Source of the DNA: CAWIHS01 sp963836005
GTDB lineage: Bacteria; Pseudomonadota; Gammaproteobacteria; GRL18
Assembly: GCA_963836005.1 (NCBI GenBank)
Contig: CAWIHS010000002.1
Location: forward strand, 806,001 to 870,000
Length of the DNA stretch: 64,000 nt
Direction: 5' to 3'
In this document: positions 7,237 to 15,786 of the stretch, in pieces
Layout of the letters: the number at the start of each line of letters is the position of its first letter
How positions within the stretch are numbered: the first letter of the stretch is position 1
Notes under the pieces: model-generated
Seen by the model: only the letters and a program-made list of their open reading frames with translations
Database searches by the model: none
Told to the model about the DNA's origin: nothing
Made by a program: the position numbers and the translations under genes

Positions 7237-8355
7237 ATGAAATACCTGTTGACCGGTTCTATTGTTTTCATCGCCATTGCAGCGTTATTGCTCAAATACT
7301 GGGATTACGTGATTAACCCCTGGACCCGGGACGGCCAGGTACGTGCCGATGTGGTGCAGATCACACCGCGCGTCTCCGGCCCGATCGTTAAACTCGCGGT
7401 GCAGGACAATCAGTTTGTAAAGACCGGTGATTTGCTGTTTGAAATTGATCCGAGAACGTTTAAGGCCAGTCTGGTGCAGGCTAAAGCACAGTATGATAAA
7501 AGTATAGACAATTACCATGCCCAGGAAAAGCAGGTGGAAGCGGCCAAAGCTCAGGTCAAAATGGCGCGGGCTTCGGTGATACAGGCTCAAAGTGGAATCA
7601 AGGAGGTGGATTCAAAGATTGTAAAAAATAAGGCTGAATTCCAGCGCCAGCAGCAATTACTGCCGCAAAAAGCGACTTCCAAAAAGTCAGTCGAACGTGC
7701 CAAGGCAACGTACGAGGTTTCGATAGAACAACGCAAAGGCGCCGTGGCCAGTCTCACTCAGGCACAGGCCTCGCTAGCCCAGACGGAAGCTTCCCTGGCG
7801 GAGGCCAGGGCAAACCTTGGCGCAGCAGGGGATGACAATGCCAGCATCAGGGAGGCTCAGGCTGCGTTGACGCAGGCTCAGCTTAACCTTGAGTTTACTC
7901 AGGTCAGGGCACCGGTGGACGGCTATATTACGAACCTCAGCCTGCGTCTGGGAAGCCAGGCCGTTACCAATCAGCCAATTATGGCACTGGTGGATATCAA
8001 CAGTTACTGGGTGCATGGCTACTTTAAGGAAACGTCCATAAGCAACATCCGTAAAAATGCCCCGGCGGTGATTACCTTGATGACCTATCCGGATTCACCG
8101 CTTGAAGGTGTTGTCGATAGTGTGGGCTGGGGTATTGCGCAACAGGACGGCAGCCCTGGTTATGAGTTGTTACCCAGTATCAGCCCAACCTTTGAATGGA
8201 TCAGGCTGGCCCAACGTGTCCCGGTCAGGATACATCTAACCCGCGTGCCGCAGAAGGTTGTACTGCGTGTAGGCACAACAGCATCGGTTCTGGTGTTAAC
8301 GGATTCTGCTGCTGCGCAACAGCACGCGCAGCCCGCCGCAGGTAACAACAAGTGA
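7237..8355 (+). CDS. HlyD-family membrane fusion protein (efflux adaptor, AaeA/EmrA-like)
   Basis: A 372-residue periplasmic adaptor linking an inner-membrane pump to an outer-membrane channel. One N-terminal membrane anchor (about 3-23) is followed by the split lipoyl motif (RVSGPIVKLAVQDNQFVKTGDLLFEIDP and later APVDGYITNLSLRLGSQ). Between the halves lies an alpha-helical hairpin of Ala/Gln/Lys-rich coiled coil (about 80-210). The start at ATG 7237 places the membrane helix at the N-terminus; the longer in-frame start at 7192 overlaps the upstream gene. The end overlaps the next gene by 4 bp. Because the FUSC pump subunit is truncated, its inner-membrane partner in this locus is uncertain. 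Confidence 0.9.
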   Translation: MKYLLTGSIVFIAIAALLLKYWDYVINPWTRDGQVRADVVQITPRVSGPIVKLAVQDNQFVKTGDLLFEIDPRTFKASLVQAKAQYDKSIDNYHAQEKQVEAAKAQVKMARASVIQAQSGIKEVDSKIVKNKAEFQRQQQLLPQKATSKKSVERAKATYEVSIEQRKGAVASLTQAQASLAQTEASLAEARANLGAAGDDNASIREAQAALTQAQLNLEFTQVRAPVDGYITNLSLRLGSQAVTNQPIMALVDINSYWVHGYFKETSISNIRKNAPAVITLMTYPDSPLEGVVDSVGWGIAQQDGSPGYELLPSISPTFEWIRLAQRVPVRIHLTRVPQKVVLRVGTTASVLVLTDSAAAQQHAQPAAGNNK

Positions 8356-9908
8356 CGTTAACCAGTATGATTCTTATGGAACACTTTAAAGGACATCATT
8401 GTAGTCTTAATAGAAATCGATTGTGTCTGCAGAGGATAATAGTCTGTGTTTTACTGCTTATTGTTAGCAGCGGCTGCACAACAGTGGGGCCTGATTATAC
8501 ACAGCCAGATACAGACGCCGTCGTCGAGACTCACTGGATCGAAAGCGGGGACAAGAACATTAATAGTGAACCGCCAGTCGAGCCGGAATGGTGGCAGAAT
8601 GCTTTTCAAGACCCCCAGCTGAATCAACTTATCGATAGAGCTTTGCAGCAGAATCTGTCACTGCGTTCTGCAGGTCTGCTGGTACTGCAGTCACAACAAC
8701 AGCTGGCGATTGCCGTTGGCAATCAATATCCGCAGCAACAGCAGTTCACCGGACTGGCTTCAAGAGAACTGTCAGAGCAAATCATCTTCAATGATTTTGA
8801 CCTGGGATTCAATCTTAGCTGGGAAATTGATTTCTGGGGTCGTTTCAGACGGCAGGTGGAATCAGCTTCAGCCATTCTTGACGCCAGTGTGGCAAACTAT
8901 GACGCTGTCATTGTATCGCTGGTTTCTCAGGTGGCACAGAATTATATCCTGATCCGCACCTATCAGAAACGGATTGAAGTAGCCAGAAGTAACATCGACT
9001 TGCAGGAGCAAAGCCTGCAGATTGCGAAGGCCAAGTTTAATGCCGGTGAAGTCAGCGAACTGGACCTTGATCAGGCAAAAACCCTGCTTTATAACACCAT
9101 GGCAAGCGTATCTGCACTGGAGATTTCATTACAGCAGTTAAAAAATTCACTGGCTGTCCTGTTGGGCGTTCCGCCTCAGGAATTCAATGGTCTGCTGGAT
9201 GAACAACGCCAGATACCGTCAGTACCGGCGACGATTGCACTGGGTATGCCGCAGGATCTTATCCGTCGGCGTCCTGATATTCGTGTTGCTGAACGCCAGC
9301 TCGCAGCACAGAGCGCCCAGATCGGCTATGCAGAGACTGAATTATACCCCCAGTTTTCCATCGGCGGTTCTATCGGTACGACGGCCATGATCAGCAGTGA
9401 GCTTTTCGACAATGCTAGCAAGACCTGGAATCTATTCGGTGCGTTTCAATGGAATATTTTCAATTATGGGCGTCTCAAGAGTAATGTCAGGTTGCAGGAC
9501 GCCACTTTTCAGCAATTGCTGGTGGATTATCTGAATACTGTGCTGCAGGCTCAGGGGGATGCTGAAAATGCAATAGTTGCCTTTTTTAAGACGCAGGAAC
9601 AATTTGCCTACTACCAGTTGTCAGTGGAGGCCTCACAACGAACGGTAGATATTTCTAATATTCAGTACCAGAATGGTTCGATTACTTTTAATACCGTCAT
9701 CACGAATCTAAGTAAACACGTACAGCAACAGGATTTGATGGCTTCAACTCAGGGCAGTGTGGCAACCAGTCTTGTTCAGGTCTATAAGGCGCTTGGAGGC
9801 GGCTGGGAGATCAGGGAAAATCAGGACCCGGTTGATTTTCTTCCGCCGAAGATGAAACAGGAAATGCTTGAAAGGACCAGGGCCTGGAAGGGGGTACTGG
9901 AGAAATGA
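8352..9908 (+). CDS. Outer-membrane efflux lipoprotein (TolC/OprM-like, NodT family)
   Basis: This is the trimeric channel component of tripartite efflux. A hydrophobic segment ends in the lipobox LLIVSSGC (Cys42 with the GTG 8352 start), followed by TTVGPDYTQPD, the classical N-terminus of this family. Two outer-membrane-efflux repeats follow, with WEIDFWGR and PDIRVAERQLAAQSAQIGYAETELYPQF as landmarks. The GTG start overlaps the TGA of the adaptor gene; ATGs at 8367 and 8376 are alternatives and none has a strong ribosome binding site. At 518 residues it is slightly longer than typical. It belongs to the efflux operon. Confidence 0.9.
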   Translation: MTLTSMILMEHFKGHHCSLNRNRLCLQRIIVCVLLLIVSSGCTTVGPDYTQPDTDAVVETHWIESGDKNINSEPPVEPEWWQNAFQDPQLNQLIDRALQQNLSLRSAGLLVLQSQQQLAIAVGNQYPQQQQFTGLASRELSEQIIFNDFDLGFNLSWEIDFWGRFRRQVESASAILDASVANYDAVIVSLVSQVAQNYILIRTYQKRIEVARSNIDLQEQSLQIAKAKFNAGEVSELDLDQAKTLLYNTMASVSALEISLQQLKNSLAVLLGVPPQEFNGLLDEQRQIPSVPATIALGMPQDLIRRRPDIRVAERQLAAQSAQIGYAETELYPQFSIGGSIGTTAMISSELFDNASKTWNLFGAFQWNIFNYGRLKSNVRLQDATFQQLLVDYLNTVLQAQGDAENAIVAFFKTQEQFAYYQLSVEASQRTVDISNIQYQNGSITFNTVITNLSKHVQQQDLMASTQGSVATSLVQVYKALGGGWEIRENQDPVDFLPPKMKQEMLERTRAWKGVLEK

Positions 9909-9949
9909 TTCGTTTGCCGGGACTAACCGCAGGCAAGAGGTGACAGACT

Positions 9950-10417
9950 ATGCTGCTGAATATTGTAATCGCTGCTGCTTTGATACTGGCAACAACGCTG
10001 ATCCACGCCGCAGGGATGATGCTTGCGCTGCATCGTATGCATAAACCAGCAGGGTCTGTGAGGAATAGATTACTTCGCTCACACGTCTACGCGGTGGGAG
10101 AAGTCATTGTTTTGATGTTCAATGTCTCACTGCTGGAAGTGATACTCTGGGCGCTCGTGTTTCTGGCGCTCAATGCAACTCAGGGTTTTGAACAGTCACT
10201 TTATTTTTCGATGGTGACTTATACTACACTGGGCTATGGCGATGTCCTGCTTGATGCTCGCTGGCGTCTGCTCGCTTCCTTTGAAGCCGCAAACGGCATC
10301 ATTATGTTTGGCTGGACGACGGCTATTGTTATGGCCGTGGTACATAAAGTTTATTTTGGGAGCAGTGAGAATAAGCCAGATGTTCAGGCAGATTCAGGCC
10401 ATGAGCCGTTAAAATAG
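9950..10417 (+). CDS. Two-helix potassium channel-like protein (Ion_trans_2)
   Basis: A 155-residue protein with an N-terminal helix, a second helix, a pore loop with the selectivity filter TTLGYGDV (T92-D98), and a final helix. These are the hallmarks of small K+ channels. No cytoplasmic regulatory (RCK/TrkA) domain is present. It begins 41 bp after the efflux outer-membrane gene, preceded by CAAGAGGTG, so co-transcription is plausible. K+ selectivity is inferred from GYGD. Confidence 0.85.
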   Translation: MLLNIVIAAALILATTLIHAAGMMLALHRMHKPAGSVRNRLLRSHVYAVGEVIVLMFNVSLLEVILWALVFLALNATQGFEQSLYFSMVTYTTLGYGDVLLDARWRLLASFEAANGIIMFGWTTAIVMAVVHKVYFGSSENKPDVQADSGHEPLK

Positions 10418-10469
10418 CTTCCAGCGTCATCACATAAAAACGTTCAATGATTTGAACACCTTTATATCA

Positions 10470-10510
10470 CCCTTTATTTGGGATGTTTTAGTAAGGGGTT
10501 TCTATATAAT
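10470..10510 (+). promoter_or_regulatory. Candidate promoter with shared upstream motif, copy 3
   Basis: CCCTTTATTTGGGATGTTT (10470-10488) is followed by TATAAT (10505-10510). The six bases GATGTT sit in the -35 position with 17-bp spacing, so the motif may replace a normal -35 box, as at activator-dependent promoters. It precedes the outer-membrane protein gene at 10655. Confidence 0.45.
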
Positions 10511-10654
10511 ACTGACACAAAGCTGTTTAAGATGAGGGCTGTAGAATCTGCCAGTTCATTAAAAGAAAAATAGTAATTAATTCAAAGAAGTTTTATTATG
10601 ACGCTGAACAGTTTCATAAACAATAAAGAGCAGAACATGGCAGGAGACCGACGA

Positions 10655-11446
10655 ATGATAACTAAATGGCAACAGACTTTCTTTGCAAAGAGACTGATTG
10701 GTGCAGGCTTGCTGCTGGCAATGCTCACACCCGTCAGTGCAGAGCAGTCCACACAAACCAGCAGTTGGCAGTATATGGGAGAAATTTATCTGTGGGGTTC
10801 TTCCATCCAGGCGGAAACAGCCATTGGAACTGATATCGACATCAGTTTCAACGATCTCATTCACAATCTCGATATGGCTTTTATGGGGACTTTCGCGGCA
10901 AAAAAAGATAAATGGACCTTGCTGGCGGATATCATTTATTTTGATGTCACTTTTGAAGACGAAGGCTCGCACACACTGCCCATTGGTCCCGGCATCGTCA
11001 TCGGTAATGAGCTAGAGGTGGGCCTCAAATCATGGATCGTGCAGCCTATCGTTGGCTATAATGTCTATGAAAACAGCAAAACCAGTCTTGATATCACCGC
11101 GGGAGCCCGCTATATATGGATAAATGTGGATACGCAATTAAAAACCACCGGCCCTTTGAAATCCAGAAAAGTAAAAGCATCTGATAGTGGTGATGTGTGG
11201 GACGGTATTGTGGGTCTCAGGGGTAAACTGGACCTGTCGGAAAAATGGTTTGCAACCGCTTATGCGGACGTTGGTACCGGACAGAGTGACTATACCTGGC
11301 AGGCTATGGCCAGCGTGGGCTACAAATTTAAAAAAGTCGATGCGATGTTCGGTTATCGCCATCTGAAGTGGAAATTTGATGATAATACACCACTGGATGA
11401 CCTCGTTGTGGACGGTCCTTATGCGGGTGTCAGGTTTTCCTTTTAG
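10655..11446 (+). CDS. Predicted outer-membrane beta-barrel protein of unknown function
   Basis: The 263-residue protein starts with a signal peptide (about 1-28, LIGAGLLLAMLTPVSA-EQ). It continues with alternating-hydrophobic strands and ends in GPYAGVRFSF, with a terminal Phe as in many outer-membrane barrels. The ATG at 10655 was chosen because AGGAG (10642-10646) is 8 bp upstream and it gives a normal-length signal peptide. In-frame ATGs at 10598 and 10637 would add residues before it. Function is unknown. It precedes a patatin-like lipoprotein gene and has its own candidate promoter. Confidence 0.75.
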   Translation: MITKWQQTFFAKRLIGAGLLLAMLTPVSAEQSTQTSSWQYMGEIYLWGSSIQAETAIGTDIDISFNDLIHNLDMAFMGTFAAKKDKWTLLADIIYFDVTFEDEGSHTLPIGPGIVIGNELEVGLKSWIVQPIVGYNVYENSKTSLDITAGARYIWINVDTQLKTTGPLKSRKVKASDSGDVWDGIVGLRGKLDLSEKWFATAYADVGTGQSDYTWQAMASVGYKFKKVDAMFGYRHLKWKFDDNTPLDDLVVDGPYAGVRFSF

Positions 11447-11554
11447 AATCATTGTTTATTCTGCAGCATTTAACGGGGACTGTGAACGCATGGATTTTAT
11501 CACAGTGACATGCTAATGAGATGATCATTTGATGAATGAAAAATCACAATAACG

Positions 11555-11584
11555 CCTCAGTGTAAAATCTTAAATACGCTGAGG
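11555..11584 (+). repeat. Short inverted repeat resembling the dispersed-element ends
   Basis: CCTCAG (11555-11560) and CTGAGG (11579-11584) flank an AT-rich 18-bp centre that includes AAATACG. The outer bases (TAACGCCTCAG / TACGCTGAGGAGTT) resemble degraded ends of the elements at 13065, 53210 and 58710. It may be a remnant. Confidence 0.35.
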
Positions 11585-11618
11585 AGTTGCAAATGAAATA
11601 CATATAGAGAGAATTTAA

Positions 11619-12980
11619 ATGAGCATATTTTTCCGCCTGTATATCCTGGTAGTGATCTTTATGCTGTCAGGCTGCACCAGTTACGGGGTAATTGACAACA
11701 CGCCGATCAGTGAGGAAAAGGCGGACGGCTATTCCTGGCGGGAATGGGGTAAATATGAGCATAATGACGATCTGACTGTGATGCTCAGTTTTTCTGGCGG
11801 AGGCACACGTGCGGCGGCGCTGTCCTATGGTGTGCTGCAGGCTCTCCGAGACACCACGATACCGATTGACGGGGGGCTGACACGCCTGCTCGATCAGGTT
11901 GATTACATCAGCTCGGTGTCCGGCGGCAGTTTTACTGCAGCTTACTATGGTTTGCATGGCGACGCTATTTTCGAGAACTTTGAGGAAGCTTTCCTGTTGC
12001 GCAATGTAGAGAGGCACCTGCTATGGAGTCTGTTGAATCCGCTTCTGTGGTTCAGCAAGGGCGGACGCACGGAACAGGCGATCCGCTATTACAATGACAC
12101 CATCTTTCACGATGCAACTTTCAGCGATATAAACCTGCAAACAGGACCGCTGATCCTTATTAATGCATCTGACCTGGGGCGCGGGGTGCGTTTTTCATTC
12201 TTTCAGGGGTATTTCAACCTGATCTGTTCAGAGCTGAACGATTACCCGGTGGCAAGAGCAGTCGCAGCCTCTTCGGCGGTGCCGCTGGTGTTCCTGCCCG
12301 TGGTGCTTGAGAAGTATCCCGACTGCGGTGCCGTTAAACCTGACTGGCTGGAGAAAATCGAGGCCCGGGCGATTGCGGAAAAGGATCCCTTGTTAACCGA
12401 AACCGTGCATGGCGTACAGGCCCTGCTGGAAAAAAATGAACGTCGTTACATACATCTGGTCGACGGCGGCATTACGGATAATCTGGGCTTACACGCACTG
12501 TATGATGTTGTGACCCTGGCTGGCGGTGCAAAGACACTGATAGATGGATTAAAGAAAAAACCGCCCAGCCGTGTGGTGGTCATTTCGGTCAATTCCTCGA
12601 CAGAACCGCAGCCTGAAATGGATCTTAGCAATGCAGAACCGTCAATCGGTGAAACCATTGGCGCAATGAGCGATGTACAACTGCACCGCTACAACACGAC
12701 AACCCTGCAATTGATGAAAGCCAGTCTCGATAAATGGACTAAAGCGCTCTCTACGCCAGAACATCAGGTCAAGCCCTATTTTATCCGCCTCAATCTGAGC
12801 AGTATTCGGACACCGTTTGAAAGACGGCAATATATTAATCAGATCCCGACCAGTTTTTCGTTAAGCCAGGAAACCGTCAGTCATCTCACTGAAACCGGCC
12901 GTGAACTGCTTTATAACAATGAAACATTCCAGGAATTAATTTCTGATCTGGGAGGCAGTATGGGGTCCATAAAGCAATAG
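11619..12980 (+). CDS. Patatin-like phospholipase lipoprotein
   Basis: The 453-residue protein starts with a lipoprotein signal ending in LSGC (Cys19). Patatin-fold landmarks follow: oxyanion loop FSGGGTRA (G60-R64), a nucleophile elbow SSVSGGS in which Ser101 is the likely catalytic residue, and the second dyad motif VDGGITDN with Asp282. Family members hydrolyse acyl esters of phospholipids or related lipids. Lipidation suggests action in the periplasm or at the outer membrane. The elbow lacks the canonical first Gly of GxSxG, which is common among lipoprotein patatins. The gene sits between an outer-membrane barrel gene and a set of secreted proteins. Confidence 0.85.
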   Translation: MSIFFRLYILVVIFMLSGCTSYGVIDNTPISEEKADGYSWREWGKYEHNDDLTVMLSFSGGGTRAAALSYGVLQALRDTTIPIDGGLTRLLDQVDYISSVSGGSFTAAYYGLHGDAIFENFEEAFLLRNVERHLLWSLLNPLLWFSKGGRTEQAIRYYNDTIFHDATFSDINLQTGPLILINASDLGRGVRFSFFQGYFNLICSELNDYPVARAVAASSAVPLVFLPVVLEKYPDCGAVKPDWLEKIEARAIAEKDPLLTETVHGVQALLEKNERRYIHLVDGGITDNLGLHALYDVVTLAGGAKTLIDGLKKKPPSRVVVISVNSSTEPQPEMDLSNAEPSIGETIGAMSDVQLHRYNTTTLQLMKASLDKWTKALSTPEHQVKPYFIRLNLSSIRTPFERRQYINQIPTSFSLSQETVSHLTETGRELLYNNETFQELISDLGGSMGSIKQ

Positions 12981-12982
12981 TT

Positions 12983-13033
12983 GTAACTACTCAGCAAATC
13001 AAGCCGCAGGAAGGCTAACCATCAAAAAGTTAC
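12983..13033 (+). repeat. Short GTAACT...AGTTAC bounded sequence
   Basis: The 51-bp stretch starts GTAACTACTCAGC and ends AAAAGTTAC, matching the terminal bases of the adjacent 224-bp element. It is probably a deleted copy or a fossil end. Confidence 0.4.
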
Positions 13034-13064
13034 AAACATATAAAATTCAAAGACTTATATTTTT

Positions 13065-13288
13065 GTAACTTAGAAGCGTATTTTAGATTTATACGTAAGT
13101 TCTTGATATCAGGTGTTTGCGTAAGAAGTGTATGTGGCATGGATGCCACATTCAAGCCTACGATGTACAGGGAAGTACAAGTGTCGTGTGAGGCAGGATG
13201 CCGGGAACGACCATGGACGTATTTACGGCATCTTCTGGAGCAAATTCCTGGTGTCAAGGACGTTTTCAAAATTACGCTGAATAGTTAC
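13065..13288 (-). repeat. Dispersed inverted-repeat element (MITE/REP-like), copy A
   Basis: The 224-bp non-coding element is bounded by GTAACTTAGAAGCGTA on the left and TACGCTGAATAGTTAC on the right. It contains a perfect hairpin TGTGGCAT-GG-ATGCCACA (13133-13150). It is related, in the opposite orientation, to the copy at 53210-53432: both contain TTCTTGATATCAGGTGTTTG or its complement and a CCTTGACACCAGGAATTTG-like end. It carries no credible gene. Confidence 0.85.
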
Positions 13289-13379
13289 CAATAGTTTACT
13301 ATTCACTCAAGTTGTGGATACACCTTGCTAATATGAATCGATGGCTTTATCTAAGAGTGTATATTAAAGGAGCAAACTG

Positions 13380-13802
13380 ATGCAAATAAGAAAAAGCTTG
13401 TGGGCTATTGCTGCCTGTGTTGTAACAACCCCGTTTATTGCAACGGCAGTGTCTGCCGGAGAGCTGGATGGTTCCAGTGATATGCTCTGCGCCGTAACAG
13501 ATGTAATTGCCTGCCTGGAAAATGCCAATTGTGCTCAGGGTCAGGCCAGGGACTTCGATCTGTCTGAACTCATTATTCTTGACAGCAAGCAGAAAGTGAT
13601 CCGCGGCACCAGGGAAAGCGGCCATAAAGAAGTTTCAAGCATAAAAAATACTGAACTCAGCGGCGATCATCTGATATTGCAAGGGGTTGAACATGGCCGC
13701 GGCTGGAGTTTTGCGATCAATACCCAAAACGGAAAAATGAGTGCCTCACTGGTGGGTGACGGCGTCAGTTTCATGGCCTCTGGTATCTGTACTGCACCCT
13801 AA
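13380..13802 (+). CDS. Secreted protein of unknown function, copy 1
   Basis: The 140-residue protein has a signal peptide (about 1-26, cleavage after AVSA). The mature part has three Cys near its N-terminus (DMLCAV, IACLE, NCAQG) and one near its C-terminus, and ends GICTAP. I do not recognise a named family. An AAAGGAG ribosome binding site precedes the ATG. It is followed 11 bp later by a SHOCT-domain gene, and the pair is duplicated 1824 bp downstream. The mature region is almost identical in the two copies while the signal peptides differ. Confidence 0.8.
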   Translation: MQIRKSLWAIAACVVTTPFIATAVSAGELDGSSDMLCAVTDVIACLENANCAQGQARDFDLSELIILDSKQKVIRGTRESGHKEVSSIKNTELSGDHLILQGVEHGRGWSFAINTQNGKMSASLVGDGVSFMASGICTAP

Positions 13803-13962
13803 GGAGAACAACGATGTCAATAAATACTGGATCAGGAAATAAGCTGTCAATTAAAAATAGACTTACTTTGAGCACTGTAGTCTGTGTGCTGGCTATAGCT
13901 GTAGTTGGCGTGAGTACGCCGGTCAGGGCCAGCGATGCGGGCGCTTTTCTGGGCGGGGTTCT
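13444..13962 (+). repeat. Near-identical duplicated patch, copy 1
   Basis: About 519 bp matches 15268-15786 at a constant 1824-bp offset, with only about five mismatches seen. The sequences on both sides (signal-peptide codons, C-terminal half of the SHOCT gene) are clearly diverged. This pattern suggests gene conversion. Confidence 0.85.
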
Positions 13963-14164
13963 TGCGACCAAGGTCGTAGGCAATATGAAGCAGCGTAACG
14001 AGGCCCAGGCCGTTGAAGCAGCGAAATCCGCACCCGTGCACTCAGCTCCGGTGCATAAAACCGCTGAGCAACGTATCCAGGAACTCGATAAGCTCGCAGC
14101 GGGCGGCTACATTACGCCCGAAGAATATAAGAAAAAGAAGCAGGCCATTCTAGATTCAATGTAG
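13814..14164 (+). CDS. SHOCT-domain protein, copy 1
   Basis: The 116-residue protein has a hydrophobic signal/anchor (about 17-38). A glycine-containing linker (AGAFLGGVLATKVVGNM) and a short Ala/His/Pro-rich stretch follow. It ends with a SHOCT-type domain (EQRIQELDKLAAGGYITPEEYKKKK), a small C-terminal module thought to mediate oligomerisation or interactions. It has a GGAGAACAACG ribosome binding site. It is translated just after the secreted-protein gene and is probably co-transcribed. An inverted repeat GCCGCAGA/TCTGCGGC overlaps and follows the stop codon (14164-14188) but has no T-run. Confidence 0.8.
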   Translation: MSINTGSGNKLSIKNRLTLSTVVCVLAIAVVGVSTPVRASDAGAFLGGVLATKVVGNMKQRNEAQAVEAAKSAPVHSAPVHKTAEQRIQELDKLAAGGYITPEEYKKKKQAILDSM

Positions 14165-14264
14165 CCGCAGATTTAAGCTGTCTGCGGCATAGCCTGAATG
14201 CCAGGGGGGCTTTGAATTCCTCATGCTATTACACTCAATGATTAACCTGAACAGGAACAACTTA

Positions 14265-15017
14265 ATGAAAAGTAAAAAACTATTAACTGCACTCATTATA
14301 TGTGCCCTATTAACTTTACCTGTGGCGGTATTGGCGGAATCCGCGGCCAACACACCTATGTTCGGTGACTACCAGTCGGTGGGATTTCTCAGTGACTATT
14401 CAAAAATTCCAGCAACAAAGGGAGCTGACGGTTCTTACGAGTACATTGATCCAGACACGGACTTTGCCAGTTACAACAAACTCCTGGTGGATCGTATCAA
14501 AATCTGGTTTAAGGACGACAGCCAGTATAAGGGCGTTGATCCCGACGAGCTGAAAGTACTCACTGACTACTTTTATGAAGCGATCAACAAGGCGGTTGGG
14601 GATGCTTACCCGATGGTAAAAGAACCCGGACCTGACGTGCTGCGCCTGCGCGTTGCCGTCACCGATCTGGTGCCAAACAAGCCCGAGGCATCTGTCGCAA
14701 CCCTGGTTGTTCCTTTCCTCTGGATTGGTGATGCAGGTTCAGGTGTGGTAAAGGGTGACGCAGGCAGCACCATGTTCACCGGCGAAGCCACGATTGAAAT
14801 GGAAGCTCTCGACAGCGTCAGCAGTAAGCAGATCGCTGCACACATTGAAACAGAAGCCGGCAAAAAATATGACTATTCGCATGGCATAACGGAGGGAGTT
14901 TCTGGCTATCTTAAATCCTATTCCAAATGGGACTATACAAAAAAGGCTATGGATGACTGGGCAGAGCTGCTACGTAAGCGTCTGGATGCGGTTCACGGCA
15001 AGACGAGCAGCAAATAG
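14265..15017 (+). CDS. DUF3313-like exported protein
   Basis: The 250-residue protein has a signal peptide ending around LPVAVLA-ES. The body (FGDYQSVGFLSDYSKI, YEYIDPDTDFASYNKLLVDRI, then an LRLRVAVTDLVP segment) resembles DUF3313 proteins, which are usually outer-membrane lipoproteins of unknown function. No lipobox Cys is present here, so it may be periplasmic. Start ATG 14265 follows AGGAAC and opens the signal peptide directly; the ATG at 14223 is too far upstream. The gene is sandwiched between the two copies of the secreted/SHOCT cassette. Confidence 0.75.
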   Translation: MKSKKLLTALIICALLTLPVAVLAESAANTPMFGDYQSVGFLSDYSKIPATKGADGSYEYIDPDTDFASYNKLLVDRIKIWFKDDSQYKGVDPDELKVLTDYFYEAINKAVGDAYPMVKEPGPDVLRLRVAVTDLVPNKPEASVATLVVPFLWIGDAGSGVVKGDAGSTMFTGEATIEMEALDSVSSKQIAAHIETEAGKKYDYSHGITEGVSGYLKSYSKWDYTKKAMDDWAELLRKRLDAVHGKTSSK

Positions 15018-15203
15018 ACCCATTGAATCAAAATTTCAGTGTTTATGGGTTAGGCCTGGAGAAGCTCTTGGGTGTGTTCGAGCACCCAACCTTATACAGG
15101 TCATGATAATGAAATTATATTTCGGTACTATTTTGTGCTAGGTATACTGAAAACGGGCGGTAAGTTTTATGATATTTATGAGTGTGTAAAAAGGAGAAAA
15201 CTG

Positions 15204-15626
15204 ATGTATCTAAGAAAAAATTTTTGGGCCCTTGCGACCTGCGCTGTCGGGGTCCCTATTATCTCATCGGCAGTGTCTGCCGGGGAACTGGATGGTTCCA
15301 GTGATATGCTCTGCGCCGTAACAGATGTAATTGCCTGCCTGGAAAATGCCAATTGTGCTCAGGGTCAGGCCAGGGACTTCGATCTGTCTGAACTCATTAT
15401 TCTTGACAGCAAGCAGAAAGTGATCCGCGGCACCAGGGAAAGCGGCCATAAAGAAGTTTCAAGCATAAAAAATACTGAACTCAGCGGCGATCATCTGATA
15501 TTGCAAGGGGTTGAACATGGCCGCGGCTGGAGTTTTGCGATCAACACCCAAAACGGAAAAATGAGTGCCTCACTGGTGGGTGACGGCGTCAGTTTCATGG
15601 CCTCTGGTATCTGTACTGCACCCTAA
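15204..15626 (+). CDS. Secreted protein of unknown function, copy 2
   Basis: This paralogue of the 13380 gene has 140 residues. The mature part from GELDGSS onward has the same amino-acid sequence as far as I can read, while the signal peptide differs (MYLRKNFWALATCAVGVPII against MQIRKSLWAIAACVVTTPFI). The ATG at 15204 follows AAGGAGAAAAC. The longer frame from 15072 adds a non-signal extension and is rejected. It is followed 11 bp later by SHOCT copy 2. Confidence 0.8.
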   Translation: MYLRKNFWALATCAVGVPIISSAVSAGELDGSSDMLCAVTDVIACLENANCAQGQARDFDLSELIILDSKQKVIRGTRESGHKEVSSIKNTELSGDHLILQGVEHGRGWSFAINTQNGKMSASLVGDGVSFMASGICTAP

Positions 15627-15786
15627 GGAGAACAACGATGTCAATAAATACTGGATCAGGAAATAAGCTGTCAATTAAAAATAGACTTACTTTGAGCACT
15701 GCAGTCTGTGTGCTGGCTATAGCTGTAGTTGGCGTGAGTACGCCGGTCATGGCCAGCGATGCGGGCGCTTTTCTGGGCGGGGTTCT
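15268..15786 (+). repeat. Near-identical duplicated patch, copy 2
   Basis: Partner of 13444-13962 at an offset of 1824 bp. Boundaries are sharp, inside the signal-peptide codons of the first gene and after GGGGTTCT in the second gene. Confidence 0.85.

Noticed and set aside
12983..13288. Insertion sequence with a transposase
   Set aside because: The elements are only about 170-225 bp and encode no transposase, so they are listed as MITE/REP-like repeats only.
13103..13294. 63-codon open frame inside the 13 kb element
   Set aside because: The element is palindromic and non-coding in its other copies; the frame is not conserved.
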